Shown here: positions 1 to 8,213 of the stretch, one piece after another
Layout: every line of letters begins with the position of its first letter
Position numbering within the stretch: position 1 is the stretch's first letter
NCBI GenBank assembly: GCA_016840385.1
Contig: JAEOSL010000068.1
Span: 1 to 18,004, forward strand
Reading direction: 5' to 3'
Origin: Candidatus Thorarchaeota archaeon
Lineage (GTDB): Archaea > Asgardarchaeota > Thorarchaeia > Thorarchaeales > Thorarchaeaceae
DNA length: 18,004 bases
Position numbers and translations under genes: made by a program
Notes under the pieces: model-generated
Databases searched by the model: none
Told to the model about the DNA's origin: nothing
The model's input: the letters and a program-made list of their open reading frames with translations, nothing else

Positions 1-3000
1 CCAAGTGTTTGTTTCAACACCCATCCATGAGTATGTATTCATATCATCTCCGAAGAGCGTACCATTGGGATCCCACTGAAGATTCACCCAAAGTCTACTC
101 CAAGAATTGTTGAAGCTATTAGTTGATTCATATTCAGAGAGAACATAGTATTGGTCATCAGTTGTAGACAAATCACCATCAAGGTCCAAGGCGTTGTTTG
201 TTTCAGAAACAGCCCAACTCTTCATTCCCCACATTGCCCATTGTGGATTTCCAACAATGATCTCATGGTAATTCTTGAAGGTTACACTCTCGATTGGTGC
301 CAGCTTGTAGACGTATGCTAGACCTTCTACACTAGCAATTTCGTAGATGTAGTCATGACTTGTAGTTACATTGTATTGACTGCCCTGATAGGTTAAATTG
401 TAGGCTTTGTTCTCATGGTCAGAATAGCGGAAGAAGTACTTACCAGCATAGCTGCTGTTGGTGAAGACCATAGTAGTACTTCCACCAGTTCCACCCATGT
501 TTGGTTCAATGTATTCAGTTCCATTAACGAAATAGTGGAAGGTAGCTGAACCATTAACATCCCAGACGTCCCATCCTTCTGTAATAACAACATCAAGCAT
601 TGGAAGTTCTCGGTATGAGTCAACATCGTAACGAGTTCCATTGAGGTCTTCAATGTAATAATACACCTCCGTTGTAGAAACAAACTCCTCGAACGGGTAG
701 GTGTTGAAAGTATATACTTCAGTGCCATTGGCATCCACTAGATAGACTTCAAACATAGTGCGAGGTTCACAAGTGATCATCGTACCATTGTAGAAGTCAA
801 CTCTCCAGTTTGATTCATAGAAGAAAGTTGAGTTCCAATCATAGTCGACGTAGTAGTCACCAGGTGTGATGATTTGGCCTTCAAAATCCATAGCCAGACC
901 ATCAAAAGTCCCATAGTCTAGAGTACCACCAATGACATTTGGTTGCCAAATTGAGGTTCCGTTGACATTTGCATGCCACATCTTTCTACCATCAAGACTG
1001 TAATATGTTGAATCGACAAAAACCCAGAATCCTGTGTGATTGTTGAAATCAGATTCAGACCATGATGCAGTGTCAGGATTTCCATCAAGGAAGTAACTGA
1101 CATCATCAATCTCAATTGTCTTTGTAGTTGGAACTTTTCCATCATATTCTGAACTTGTGTAGTATACACCACCCCAGGTAGCTTCTGCACCAGGATATGG
1201 CATCTCATAGTTACCTTCAGTTGTGAACCATTGTTCTTGCATAACATAGTATTCAGGAACAAAGGCAGGAGCACCCATATAGGTAGCATTCAAGCTCTCA
1301 TATACATATGAGGCATACTGATACATTCCATCAAAGTAGATTTCGTATCCGCCGTAATATGGATCATATGTTAGGTCATAACGAGTACCATCCATATCTA
1401 GAACATATTCAGTTCCAGTTCTTGGATCGTTCCTTGGATATTCTTGAACCTCAAGTACATCCCAAGCACCGATTCTCATATAGTATCCATCATATTCTGC
1501 AGTAGATACGTCGAGGAGTTCAACTTCTACATTCATTGACCAAGTCATATAGTCTGTACCTTGATGTAGATTTCCGTCAATATCCCACCAACTGTACCAA
1601 CTATTTGTACCTTCATAGTAGTACATGTAGTCTTTCTGTGATGAAAGGAATGATTCATAACCAGGTACAGTAACATTGTAGATTTTTGTAATCCAATCGT
1701 TCTTTATACTAATCTTAGTGCCATTAAGAAGCTCATAGTAGTAGCCGTTATTGTCAGAGAATAGTATTCGAGTTTCAGAAGATGAGGAATAGGGGTATGT
1801 AATTTCCCTTACACGGATTGGATAGTCAACTCCATCTATAGTGATGTAGGGTCGCTCTTCAACAGCAAGCCAATCATCAACACCAGATATTGAGTTGTTG
1901 TATACACCAATCTGTGATGAAATATCTACGTATAGATCTTCTCCCATGTAGTCAAAGCTATTGATCCAACCAGGTCTCCAAATACCAACATCATGGAATC
2001 CAATTCCAGATGCTGGATCTTCAACCCAAGTGTTGTTTGCAAATTGGAAATCCCACCAGTGAGTAATCTCGCTGACACTGTCAGTCAGATTAACAAGGAA
2101 TGAGTAGTAGAGGTCTCCACCATCTATGTAGGTAGAGATATTACTAACATCAGCAAAGATAACGTCGGTTTTTGTCATTTCAGACTTCATGCCATAATAA
2201 TGCCAATCAGCAGAAGTGACCCATTCACCATCTTTCTGGTTGTAGTAGTACCACTCGTAGAACCAACCCTCAACCCATTCGTCAGTGTAGGAATAGTAAT
2301 CTCCATAGACCCATTCTGTATTACCAGAGGTCTCATTGTATTCATAGTGCCAACCAGTAACGAGGATTTCACCCCATTCCCAGTGGTAGCCCCAAGTCAA
2401 GTTTTCCATTGCAGTATAGTTGTATGAGGTTAGTGTAACGGTTTCATCAGAATCAACAAGAATCTCATAGTACATGTCAGTGTAACCGTACATCTCCTCT
2501 GCCCAGAAGCTGTCATAGGATTTCATCTCAAAGAGAGCTCCATCAACATCTGCGGCGAGATCAGCTCCACCCTGAAGACGTCCCTGTACCTCGAAAGGAG
2601 TACCAGGATCTGCAGGGAAGTACCAGCTATAGATTGAAGAATCATCAGTACTAAGTAATTTTGCAATTGTAACAGGTGTTTCAACTGCTACTTCCTTAGC
2701 ATCATAGTATTCCTGCCAGGTCATGAGCGCATTGCTCATTTCACCAGCGCTAACTCCATAATCATAGCCCTCATCGCTGACTACTCTTTCATTGAAGTGA
2801 ACTATTGCACCCTTTGGTGCATCATTTGTGAAGTGGCCAACGAATTCAACGCTAACTACTCCATCATTTGTGTATACATTGCTTAAGCCCTCATCCATCT
2901 CATAGATCCGGAAGGGAGCATTCTCAATTGGTTCAGTGTACCAAACTCGCTCTTGATAGACACCAGGTTGATAGTAGTCAAGAGGATAGGTCCAGTAATC

Positions 3001-4242
3001 AAATCCGTAGATTGTTTCCCACGACAGTGATGTGAAATTATAGATATACATGAATCGCATTTCATTCATTGTTTCGTAGGTCATGATTTCGTAGGTGTCA
3101 GTTGTCATGTTATAGTAATCATATCTGTAGTCATGATACCTATAATCATAATCGAAGTAGATGTTATCATAGACGGTGTATTCTCCCCAAACCATTTCGG
3201 GGACGGTGTATTCTGCTGAAATGTTGTAAAAGTAGGTTTCAATAACAGGATCATATTCCCAACCACCAGTTTTTGTAGCCATCTGGGTGTGCTGACCAGT
3301 CCTATTGACTGGAATCTGCATATCACCTGAGAACATTGTCCACAATGCGGCATAAGCGAGATTGCCGTCATCTGTAATGTTCATTCGCATCATAAAATCA
3401 GTTTCACGACTTACACTGTAGATAATATCTCCAGCAAGGTCCTGCTTTTCGAGAGTATATCCTCCCATGTAAGTGTATGAATATGCTTCAGAAATCGGGA
3501 TTCCAAGTGCGATAAAATTAGACGTCATGTCGTCAGTGCTTAATCTTGAACGTACTTCGTAGCTATTTCCAAGGTCATCATTAACTGTTGCATAAGGACT
3601 GTATAGACCTGTGGGAGTATTAGCATCAAAGGTAACCTTGAATGTTACATAATACATAGCATCATCGCTAGTAAAACTACATCCGGGTTCATTGATTGAT
3701 ACGTATGGAGGTGCTGAGTAGTCAGTAGTGTAGTTATGACTATAGGAGTAGGCAGACCACATTGAAGGAGTACTATTGTAGAAATCAAAATTGAAACTAG
3801 CACTAAAATTCATGTCAGGAGTGGCGTACCAACCATTTACGTATACGTTCTGAAGACCTGCGCCTCTAAGAACACTTTTCGGTACATTGATTCTCCAAAT
3901 GATTTCTTCGCCAAGTGGAATAAAATCAAGTTTATCGATTTGAGTTCCGTTATTGAAGAATAACTCGTAATATGCCTTGGGTCCAAACATCCAATTATTA
4001 TTGGACCATGTTGACGTGTCATTGTAGTAACCATCATCTGTATACCAGTCCACGTTAGTACCTTCAGCCGCTGGGATCGAGTAGCTAACAGGAGAGGGAG
4101 TAGTCAGATAACTCGATTCCGCAGAGGGTACAGAATTGTTCTGTGGAATGGCTGCAGAGTTACCTGCCAATGAAAAGGAAACTACGAACAATGTCACTAT
4201 GAATAAAGCAAATGTCTTGTTGAATAATCGCATTGGCCGCAT
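1..4242 (-). CDS. Giant secreted Trp/Tyr-rich surface protein (3' end outside window)
   Basis: One reading frame stays open from an ATG at 4242 to the window edge, 1414 codons without a stop, so the C-terminus is missing. GGAGA lies 8 bases before this ATG, which favours it over the in-frame ATG at 4233. Residues 1-32 form a signal peptide: basic start, hydrophobic LFIVTLFVVSFSLA, likely cleavage near GNSAA. The mature chain is rich in Tyr, Trp, Asn, Thr and Asp, has more than twenty N-x-S/T sequons and almost no Cys. Around residues 150-225 it looks Ig-like, with a TPTGLY...DDLGNS pattern. Extreme aromatic clusters lie at 355-377 and 615-685, and (D/N)GTxY motifs recur in the second half. 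No enzyme motif was recognised. An S-layer, adhesin or matrix role is inferred only from export, size and composition. The frame and secretion are clear; the function is unknown. Confidence 0.9.
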   Translation of the reverse strand, partial: MRPMRLFNKTFALFIVTLFVVSFSLAGNSAAIPQNNSVPSAESSYLTTPSPVSYSIPAAEGTNVDWYTDDGYYNDTSTWSNNNWMFGPKAYYELFFNNGTQIDKLDFIPLGEEIIWRINVPKSVLRGAGLQNVYVNGWYATPDMNFSASFNFDFYNSTPSMWSAYSYSHNYTTDYSAPPYVSINEPGCSFTSDDAMYYVTFKVTFDANTPTGLYSPYATVNDDLGNSYEVRSRLSTDDMTSNFIALGIPISEAYSYTYMGGYTLEKQDLAGDIIYSVSRETDFMMRMNITDDGNLAYAALWTMFSGDMQIPVNRTGQHTQMATKTGGWEYDPVIETYFYNISAEYTVPEMVWGEYTVYDNIYFDYDYRYHDYRYDYYNMTTDTYEIMTYETMNEMRFMYIYNFTSLSWETIYGFDYWTYPLDYYQPGVYQERVWYTEPIENAPFRIYEMDEGLSNVYTNDGVVSVEFVGHFTNDAPKGAIVHFNERVVSDEGYDYGVSAGEMSNALMTWQEYYDAKEVAVETPVTIAKLLSTDDSSIYSWYFPADPGTPFEVQGRLQGGADLAADVDGALFEMKSYDSFWAEEMYGYTDMYYEILVDSDETVTLTSYNYTAMENLTWGYHWEWGEILVTGWHYEYNETSGNTEWVYGDYYSYTDEWVEGWFYEWYYYNQKDGEWVTSADWHYYGMKSEMTKTDVIFADVSNISTYIDGGDLYYSFLVNLTDSVSEITHWWDFQFANNTWVEDPASGIGFHDVGIWRPGWINSFDYMGEDLYVDISSQIGVYNNSISGVDDWLAVEERPYITIDGVDYPIRVREITYPYSSSSETRILFSDNNGYYYELLNGTKISIKNDWITKIYNVTVPGYESFLSSQKDYMYYYEGTNSWYSWWDIDGNLHQGTDYMTWSMNVEVELLDVSTAEYDGYYMRIGAWDVLEVQEYPRNDPRTGTEYVLDMDGTRYDLTYDPYYGGYEIYFDGMYQYASYVYESLNATYMGAPAFVPEYYVMQEQWFTTEGNYEMPYPGAEATWGGVYYTSSEYDGKVPTTKTIEIDDVSYFLDGNPDTASWSESDFNNHTGFWVFVDSTYYSLDGRKMWHANVNGTSIWQPNVIGGTLDYGTFDGLAMDFEGQIITPGDYYVDYDWNSTFFYESNWRVDFYNGTMITCEPRTMFEVYLVDANGTEVYTFNTYPFEEFVSTTEVYYYIEDLNGTRYDVDSYRELPMLDVVITEGWDVWDVNGSATFHYFVNGTEYIEPNMGGTGGSTTMVFTNSSYAGKYFFRYSDHENKAYNLTYQGSQYNVTTSHDYIYEIASVEGLAYVYKLAPIESVTFKNYHEIIVGNPQWAMWGMKSWAVSETNNALDLDGDLSTTDDQYYVLSEYESTNSFNNSWSRLWVNLQWDPNGTLFGDDMNTYSWMGVETNTW
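2188..2400 (-). repeat. Trp/Tyr-rich imperfect protein repeat inside the giant surface protein
   Basis: Residues 615-685 of the giant protein hold 10 Trp and 13 Tyr in about 70 positions. Two units align: GWHYEY...GNTEWV (starting at residue 630) and GWFYEW...KDGEWV (starting at 659). Partial copies flank them (GYHWEW before, ADWHYYG after). The spacing of G-W-aromatic-Y-E to E-W-V recalls the aromatic beta-hairpin repeats of choline/glucan-binding modules and MORN repeats, but no family match can be claimed by eye. Confidence 0.6.
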
Positions 4243-4268
4243 TATAATCGTCTCCACAACGCAGCCTT

Positions 4269-4279
4269 ACATGCATGAA
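4269..4279 (-). promoter_or_regulatory. Shared 11-base element, copy 1 (CATGCATG core)
   Basis: ACATGCATGAA on the plus strand lies 26 bases ahead of the giant surface protein start. The same 11 bases occur at 11648-11658, 22 bases ahead of the other surface-protein gene on the same strand. The core CATGCATG is an 8-base palindrome. A role as operator, initiator or 5'-leader element is inferred from position and sharing only. Confidence 0.4.
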
Positions 4280-4281
4280 CC

Positions 4282-4302
4282 AGCGCAAAATGCGGTGGCG
4301 CT
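4282..4302. repeat. GC-rich inverted repeat upstream of the giant surface protein
   Basis: AGCGC at 4282-4286 pairs with GCGCT at 4298-4302. An alternative inner hairpin is CGCA/TGCG around AAA at 4284-4294. This small GC-rich island sits in an otherwise AT-rich divergent intergenic region, next to the shared CATGCATG element and about 40-60 bases ahead of the minus-strand start. It could be a regulator site or part of an RNA leader; neither is shown. Confidence 0.3.
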
Positions 4303-4499
4303 TCAGACAGACTGAATTCAAGCGTACGGCGGCGTTAATGAAATAATCTATCTATCAATATAGTAAGGTTATTAATTAATAAATGATAATAGGATATGAT
4401 ATAAGCTAAATTATTACTAAAATATGTGGAAAAATATCGTAACTGATTAATGACAAGAATGATATGCCGTTTGTGTGTCATTCTAGAGCGTGGGTAGAG

Positions 4500-6053
4500 A
4501 TGAAGATTGAAGCAGACTTGGTTGTCTTTAATGGCAACATAATTACAATGGACCCTCAGAAACCTACGGCTACAGCTCTTGCTGTCAAGAGTTACAAAAT
4601 TCTGGCAATTGGAGATGAAGAAGAGGTCCTAGATTTAGTGCCCACAGCAAAGAGGGTAATTGATCTTGGAGGAAAGACAGTTGTTCCTGGATTCATAGAT
4701 GCTCATACTCACTTGACAAGTGCAGGGATTAAGCAATCACATGTCCAACTTGATAGTGTCAAATCACCTGAAGAAGTCATCCAAAAGCTAAAGGATAACG
4801 TGGATAGATATCCCAAGGGAGAATGGATTCTCGGATATAACTGGGATGAGAGCGAGTGGACTGACAGGAGATACATCCTAGGTAAAGAGCTAGATGCGGT
4901 GAGCAAAGACCATCCAATAATGATTACGAGAGTCTGTGGTCATCTTGCTTCGGTGAATGGGATTGGACTCAAGAAACTTGGCATTGACTTGAATCATGAA
5001 GGTGTCGAGAAAGATAAGAAAGGCAATCCCAATGGAGTTCTGAAGGATATTGACGAGATTTGGGAGAAGGTCCGTCCGGGTCCAGAGAAAGTTCTAGAGG
5101 GTGTTATTGCGGGCAACAAAATTGCAAATGAAAATGGAATTACTGCGGTAGTTGATAATGCACCTGTTGGAACTTTGCGTCATGTCAGAGAAATCGAAAC
5201 TAGAAATCAACTTTCAACGAGAATGATTCTGAATATCCCAGTAGTGCAAATGAATCAAATGACCGATCTCGGTCTCACCTCGGGAATGGGAAGTCCGATG
5301 GTGAAGATTGGCGGAGTTAAGATATTTACAGATGGATCAATTGGTGCAATGACAGCCCTCGTATCCAAAGGGTATCTGAAAGACCCTGAGAACAAAGGAA
5401 TGGCATTGATGGCACCGACCAAATACGCAACCATCGTCAAAAAAGCAGTAAAGCACAATATTCAGACAGTCACCCATGCTATCGGTGACGATGCAATCGA
5501 GATGGTCATATCGACTTTTGAAAAACTCAAGGACAAGAGTATGCTCAGGGAACAGAGACATCGTATTGAGCATGCTGAGTTGATTAATGAATATCAGATT
5601 CGAAGGGCAGTTGGTCTCGGCCTAATTCTTTCAATGCAACCAAATTTTGTAGGGAGGTGGCAACAGAACGGAGGTCTCTATTATGAGCGATTCGACCCTG
5701 AAATCGTTCGAGGAATGAATATGTTTAGAGTGGCTTTAGATAATGGAGGACGCCTTTGTTTTGGATCTGATGGAATGCCATATGGACCACTCTATGGAAT
5801 CTGGTCAGCAACAACTCATCACAATGACAGGGTTAGATTAACAGTGGAAGAAGCACTCCGTTGTTACACTTTGGAAAGTGCATATTCTGTGTTTCAGGAG
5901 AATACTCTGGGTAGTCTCACTGTTGGAAAAAGAGCTGACTTTGTTGTATTGTCTGATGATATTCTCAAAGTCAAACCAGATACAATCAAGGACATCACAG
6001 TAGAAATGACAATAGTCGGTGGCATTGTAGAATATTCGGTTGCGCGAGCTTGA
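4500..6053 (+). CDS. YtcJ-like metal-dependent amidohydrolase
   Basis: A 517-residue cytoplasmic amidohydrolase of the Amidohydrolase_3/YtcJ group, relatives of which hydrolyse N-substituted amides. The small N-terminal beta domain (residues 1-60, typical NGNIITMDP and AVK..KILAIG) leads to the TIM barrel. Metal ligands visible by pattern are HxH at 69/71 (DAHTH), Lys274 in VKIFTDGS as the likely carboxylated bridging lysine, His326 (THAIGD), His358 (RIEHAE) and Asp424 (GSDGMP). The C-terminus ends with the usual GSLTVGKRADFVVL strand. All expected catalytic residues are present, so it is probably active; the substrate cannot be told. An in-frame ATG at 4464 adds 12 unlike-family residues. 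I chose 4500 by family length, although a TATA-like string suits 4464 as a near-leaderless start. It is the first gene of a unit with mutL. Confidence 0.9.
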   Translation: MKIEADLVVFNGNIITMDPQKPTATALAVKSYKILAIGDEEEVLDLVPTAKRVIDLGGKTVVPGFIDAHTHLTSAGIKQSHVQLDSVKSPEEVIQKLKDNVDRYPKGEWILGYNWDESEWTDRRYILGKELDAVSKDHPIMITRVCGHLASVNGIGLKKLGIDLNHEGVEKDKKGNPNGVLKDIDEIWEKVRPGPEKVLEGVIAGNKIANENGITAVVDNAPVGTLRHVREIETRNQLSTRMILNIPVVQMNQMTDLGLTSGMGSPMVKIGGVKIFTDGSIGAMTALVSKGYLKDPENKGMALMAPTKYATIVKKAVKHNIQTVTHAIGDDAIEMVISTFEKLKDKSMLREQRHRIEHAELINEYQIRRAVGLGLILSMQPNFVGRWQQNGGLYYERFDPEIVRGMNMFRVALDNGGRLCFGSDGMPYGPLYGIWSATTHHNDRVRLTVEEALRCYTLESAYSVFQENTLGSLTVGKRADFVVLSDDILKVKPDTIKDITVEMTIVGGIVEYSVARA

Positions 6054-6059
6054 GGTGAT
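6052..6059 (+). promoter_or_regulatory. Shine-Dalgarno site of mutL overlapping the upstream stop codon
   Basis: GAGGTGAT begins inside the amidohydrolase TGA (6051-6053) and sits 3-5 bases before the mutL GTG start at 6063. It decides the GTG start and implies translational coupling of the two genes. Confidence 0.7.
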
Positions 6060-6062
6060 TAG

Positions 6063-7877
6063 GTGGGCAAGGTAAAGGTCCTTGCAGAGGATTTGGTTTC
6101 GTTAATCTCTGCAGGAGAGGTCATTGAGAATCCCTCATCAATAGTTAAAGAGCTAATCGAAAACTCCTTGGATGCAGGAGCGGATATGATAGACATCGCA
6201 ATCAACGAAGGCGGAATCCGAACTATCATAATTTCAGATAATGGTTCAGGTATCCTAAGAGACGATTGCCCGATATGCCTTCAACGTCATTCCACCAGTA
6301 AAATCAGTACCAAGCAGGATATTGATGAAATTGCCACCTATGGATTCAGAGGTGAAGCATTAGCAAGTATTGCCTCGGTAGCTGACGTCAGAATCATAAC
6401 ACAGACTGAAGAAGAAGAAACGGGTTCACTGATTATTGCCAGATATGGAGAAACTCCGGATGTTACAGAAACTTCGAGACCACAGGGAACAACAATTGAG
6501 GTTACAGACCTATTCAAGAATATTCCAGCTCGTCGAAAGCATCTCTCCAACGCTAGAGTAGAATCTCAACGAATCCAAGAAGTTGTAATGAAGCAAGCAG
6601 CAATCTTACCTGAGATTGGATTTCGATTACAGAGAGATGGGAACACGCTAATCGACTGTCCTCCAAATCAAGGTGCAAGTGATAGAATTGCTTCGCTTTG
6701 GGGAATTGATATTGCAAAGTCATTAGTGATTGTTGACCATTCATCCAGGAAGATTAAAGTTACAGGTTTTGTAGCTACACCTCCAGTATCACGAGGTAAC
6801 AGGTCACGAGAATATTTCTCGATACTAAAGAGACCAATCTCAGATGAGCGCCTTAGTCGAGCTGTTGAATCTGCTTATTCTACAACACTGATGAAAGGAC
6901 AATACCCAATCTGTGCGCTGGATATTTCGATGGAACTCTCTAAGGTGGATGTCAATGTGCATCCAACAAAAAGAGAGGTAAGAATTCTTGATATAGACAA
7001 CGTGAGTGACGTGGTTAAGGAAGCGGTTCAGAAAGCATTTGGAAAAAGTGATGATGTTCTGGAAACTGTAACCCTACAGTCTTCATTAGACGTAAATATT
7101 GAACCTGCTTCTGTGGAGAGCATCGCGGAGCTATCGCATACTCGTTCCCCCCAACCTCACGAAGACCAGATGGGTGTTGCACCATTAGTCGAACAGACGT
7201 TACTGGAACCATCTGCCGAGGGAAGTGAGGAAGGTTCTGAAGTAGACTTTCTTGGTGGAGTGTTCAAGATTCTTGGTCAGATGCACAATCTCTACATCCT
7301 ACTTGAATCTGAGGAAGGTTTGCTCATTGTCGATCAGCATGCAGCACATGAGCGAGTCCTTTACGAACAATTGAGAACTGAAGTGAATCAGGATAGAGTG
7401 GCAGTACAAGAATTACTGCAACCTTTCATCCTAAGCCTTAGTCCAAAAGATGCCGAACAGATTGTTGAACTTGCAGGGACATTGGAAAGCATTGGCTTCA
7501 CAATAACAAGCTTTGGAGGAAATGAAGTTTCTATTTCAACGCTCCCCGAGATTCTGGGTAGAACAGCTTCAGAGAACGAGCTCCTAACATTGGTTGACAG
7601 GATACTAGATCTTGGTAGCAAAGAGGCTGCAAATACATTCATGGATAATCTTGTGAAGGTTACTGCCTGTCACTCAGCGGTTCGGGCAGGTCAATCGCTT
7701 AATACAGATGAAATTCGAGATATCATCGTAGAACTTTCCACGACTAAAAGTAAGTTCAATTGCTGTCATGGAAGACCGTCAATGATACGAATTCGTAAGG
7801 AAGATATTGACCGAAGTGTTGGTCGGATGGGACCAGATGCTATTTCACGATACAAATCAAGACATGGTCTGAAGTGA
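6063..7877 (+). CDS. mutL: DNA mismatch repair protein MutL with endonuclease motif
   Basis: A full-length 604-residue MutL, the ATP-gated mismatch-repair factor that acts with MutS and, in this type, nicks the strand to be repaired. The GHKL ATPase half shows Glu30 and Asn34 (KELIENSLDAGA), DNGSGI at 59-64, the ATP-lid HSTSKI and GFRGEAL at 94-100. Lys303 in NVHPTKREVR is the conserved sensor lysine. A poorly conserved acidic linker (about 330-395) precedes the dimerisation/nuclease half. That half carries DQHA(x)2E(x)4E at 424-435, ACHSAVRAG at 535-543 and CCHGRP at 567-572, so this is the endonuclease-type MutL of most bacteria rather than the E. coli type. Translation starts at GTG, 9 bases after the amidohydrolase stop. 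No mutS is in the window. MutL is patchy in archaea, which suggests old transfer from bacteria. Confidence 0.96.
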   Translation: MGKVKVLAEDLVSLISAGEVIENPSSIVKELIENSLDAGADMIDIAINEGGIRTIIISDNGSGILRDDCPICLQRHSTSKISTKQDIDEIATYGFRGEALASIASVADVRIITQTEEEETGSLIIARYGETPDVTETSRPQGTTIEVTDLFKNIPARRKHLSNARVESQRIQEVVMKQAAILPEIGFRLQRDGNTLIDCPPNQGASDRIASLWGIDIAKSLVIVDHSSRKIKVTGFVATPPVSRGNRSREYFSILKRPISDERLSRAVESAYSTTLMKGQYPICALDISMELSKVDVNVHPTKREVRILDIDNVSDVVKEAVQKAFGKSDDVLETVTLQSSLDVNIEPASVESIAELSHTRSPQPHEDQMGVAPLVEQTLLEPSAEGSEEGSEVDFLGGVFKILGQMHNLYILLESEEGLLIVDQHAAHERVLYEQLRTEVNQDRVAVQELLQPFILSLSPKDAEQIVELAGTLESIGFTITSFGGNEVSISTLPEILGRTASENELLTLVDRILDLGSKEAANTFMDNLVKVTACHSAVRAGQSLNTDEIRDIIVELSTTKSKFNCCHGRPSMIRIRKEDIDRSVGRMGPDAISRYKSRHGLK

Positions 7878-7880
7878 TTA

Positions 7881-8177
7881 TTAACCCATGTCAATCGTGG
7901 CAAATGAAATGTATGGAACTGCTTCACTGTCAGTGTGAGCAACCCAATTGACATTTTTCCATTCGGATTCTGTACCGTGCATTTTATCCATTCCTAGTTG
8001 AACCAGAATCGCATCCCATGCATTTTCGATGCGATCACAAATATAGTTCTCAAGCACTTGACGAGGAATGGCTATTGGTTTATCAAGCATATAGCGCACT
8101 ACCTTGAATAAACGAGGTTCAGGGGTTTCATCAATTTGTAATTCGGCAATATCACGAATGTGTTCTTTCCAAGTCAT
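7881..8177 (-). CDS. Small acidic protein of unknown function (98 aa)
   Basis: I do not recognise this gene. The ATG at 8177 has GGTG 9 bases upstream; a TTG two codons earlier would place that site too close. The 98-residue product is soluble and acidic, with no membrane segment, Cys pair or repeat. The first 55 residues look helical (HIRDIAELQ, RLFKVVRYML, RQVLENYICDRIENAWDAIL), followed by a short Trp-containing tail (EWKNVNWVAHT) ending in a beta-like PYISFATI. Its own TATA-like box lies at 8214-8221. It converges on mutL with only 3 bases between the two stop codons. It follows the phosphotransferase by 60 bases and might be co-transcribed with it. The start signal and TATA box make it a plausible real gene rather than noise. 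Confidence 0.65.
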   Translation of the reverse strand: MTWKEHIRDIAELQIDETPEPRLFKVVRYMLDKPIAIPRQVLENYICDRIENAWDAILVQLGMDKMHGTESEWKNVNWVAHTDSEAVPYISFATIDMG

Positions 8178-8213
8178 TGTCAATTACACCAACTAAAATT
8201 ACAAAATCACGTA

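Larger units (their letters stand above)
4243..4499. promoter_or_regulatory. Divergent intergenic region with AT-rich promoter candidates
   Basis: This spacer separates the minus-strand giant surface gene from the plus-strand amidohydrolase-mutL unit. The half near the surface gene (4243-4335) is GC-richer and holds the inverted repeat and CATGCATG element. The other half (4340-4440) is strongly AT-rich with several TATA-like strings. For the plus genes the best placed are AATATG near 4421 and AAAATATC at 4431-4438, which would start transcription near 4450-4462. No clear TATA box was seen for the minus-strand gene. Confidence 0.4.

Noticed and set aside
918..1289. A 123-codon minus-strand frame and similar frames at 393-734, 2883-3065, 3105-3371 and 3837-4037
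   Set aside because: They lie in another frame of the same strand inside the giant surface gene, whose frame runs unbroken from 4242 to the edge; the Met/His/Leu-rich translations are shadows.
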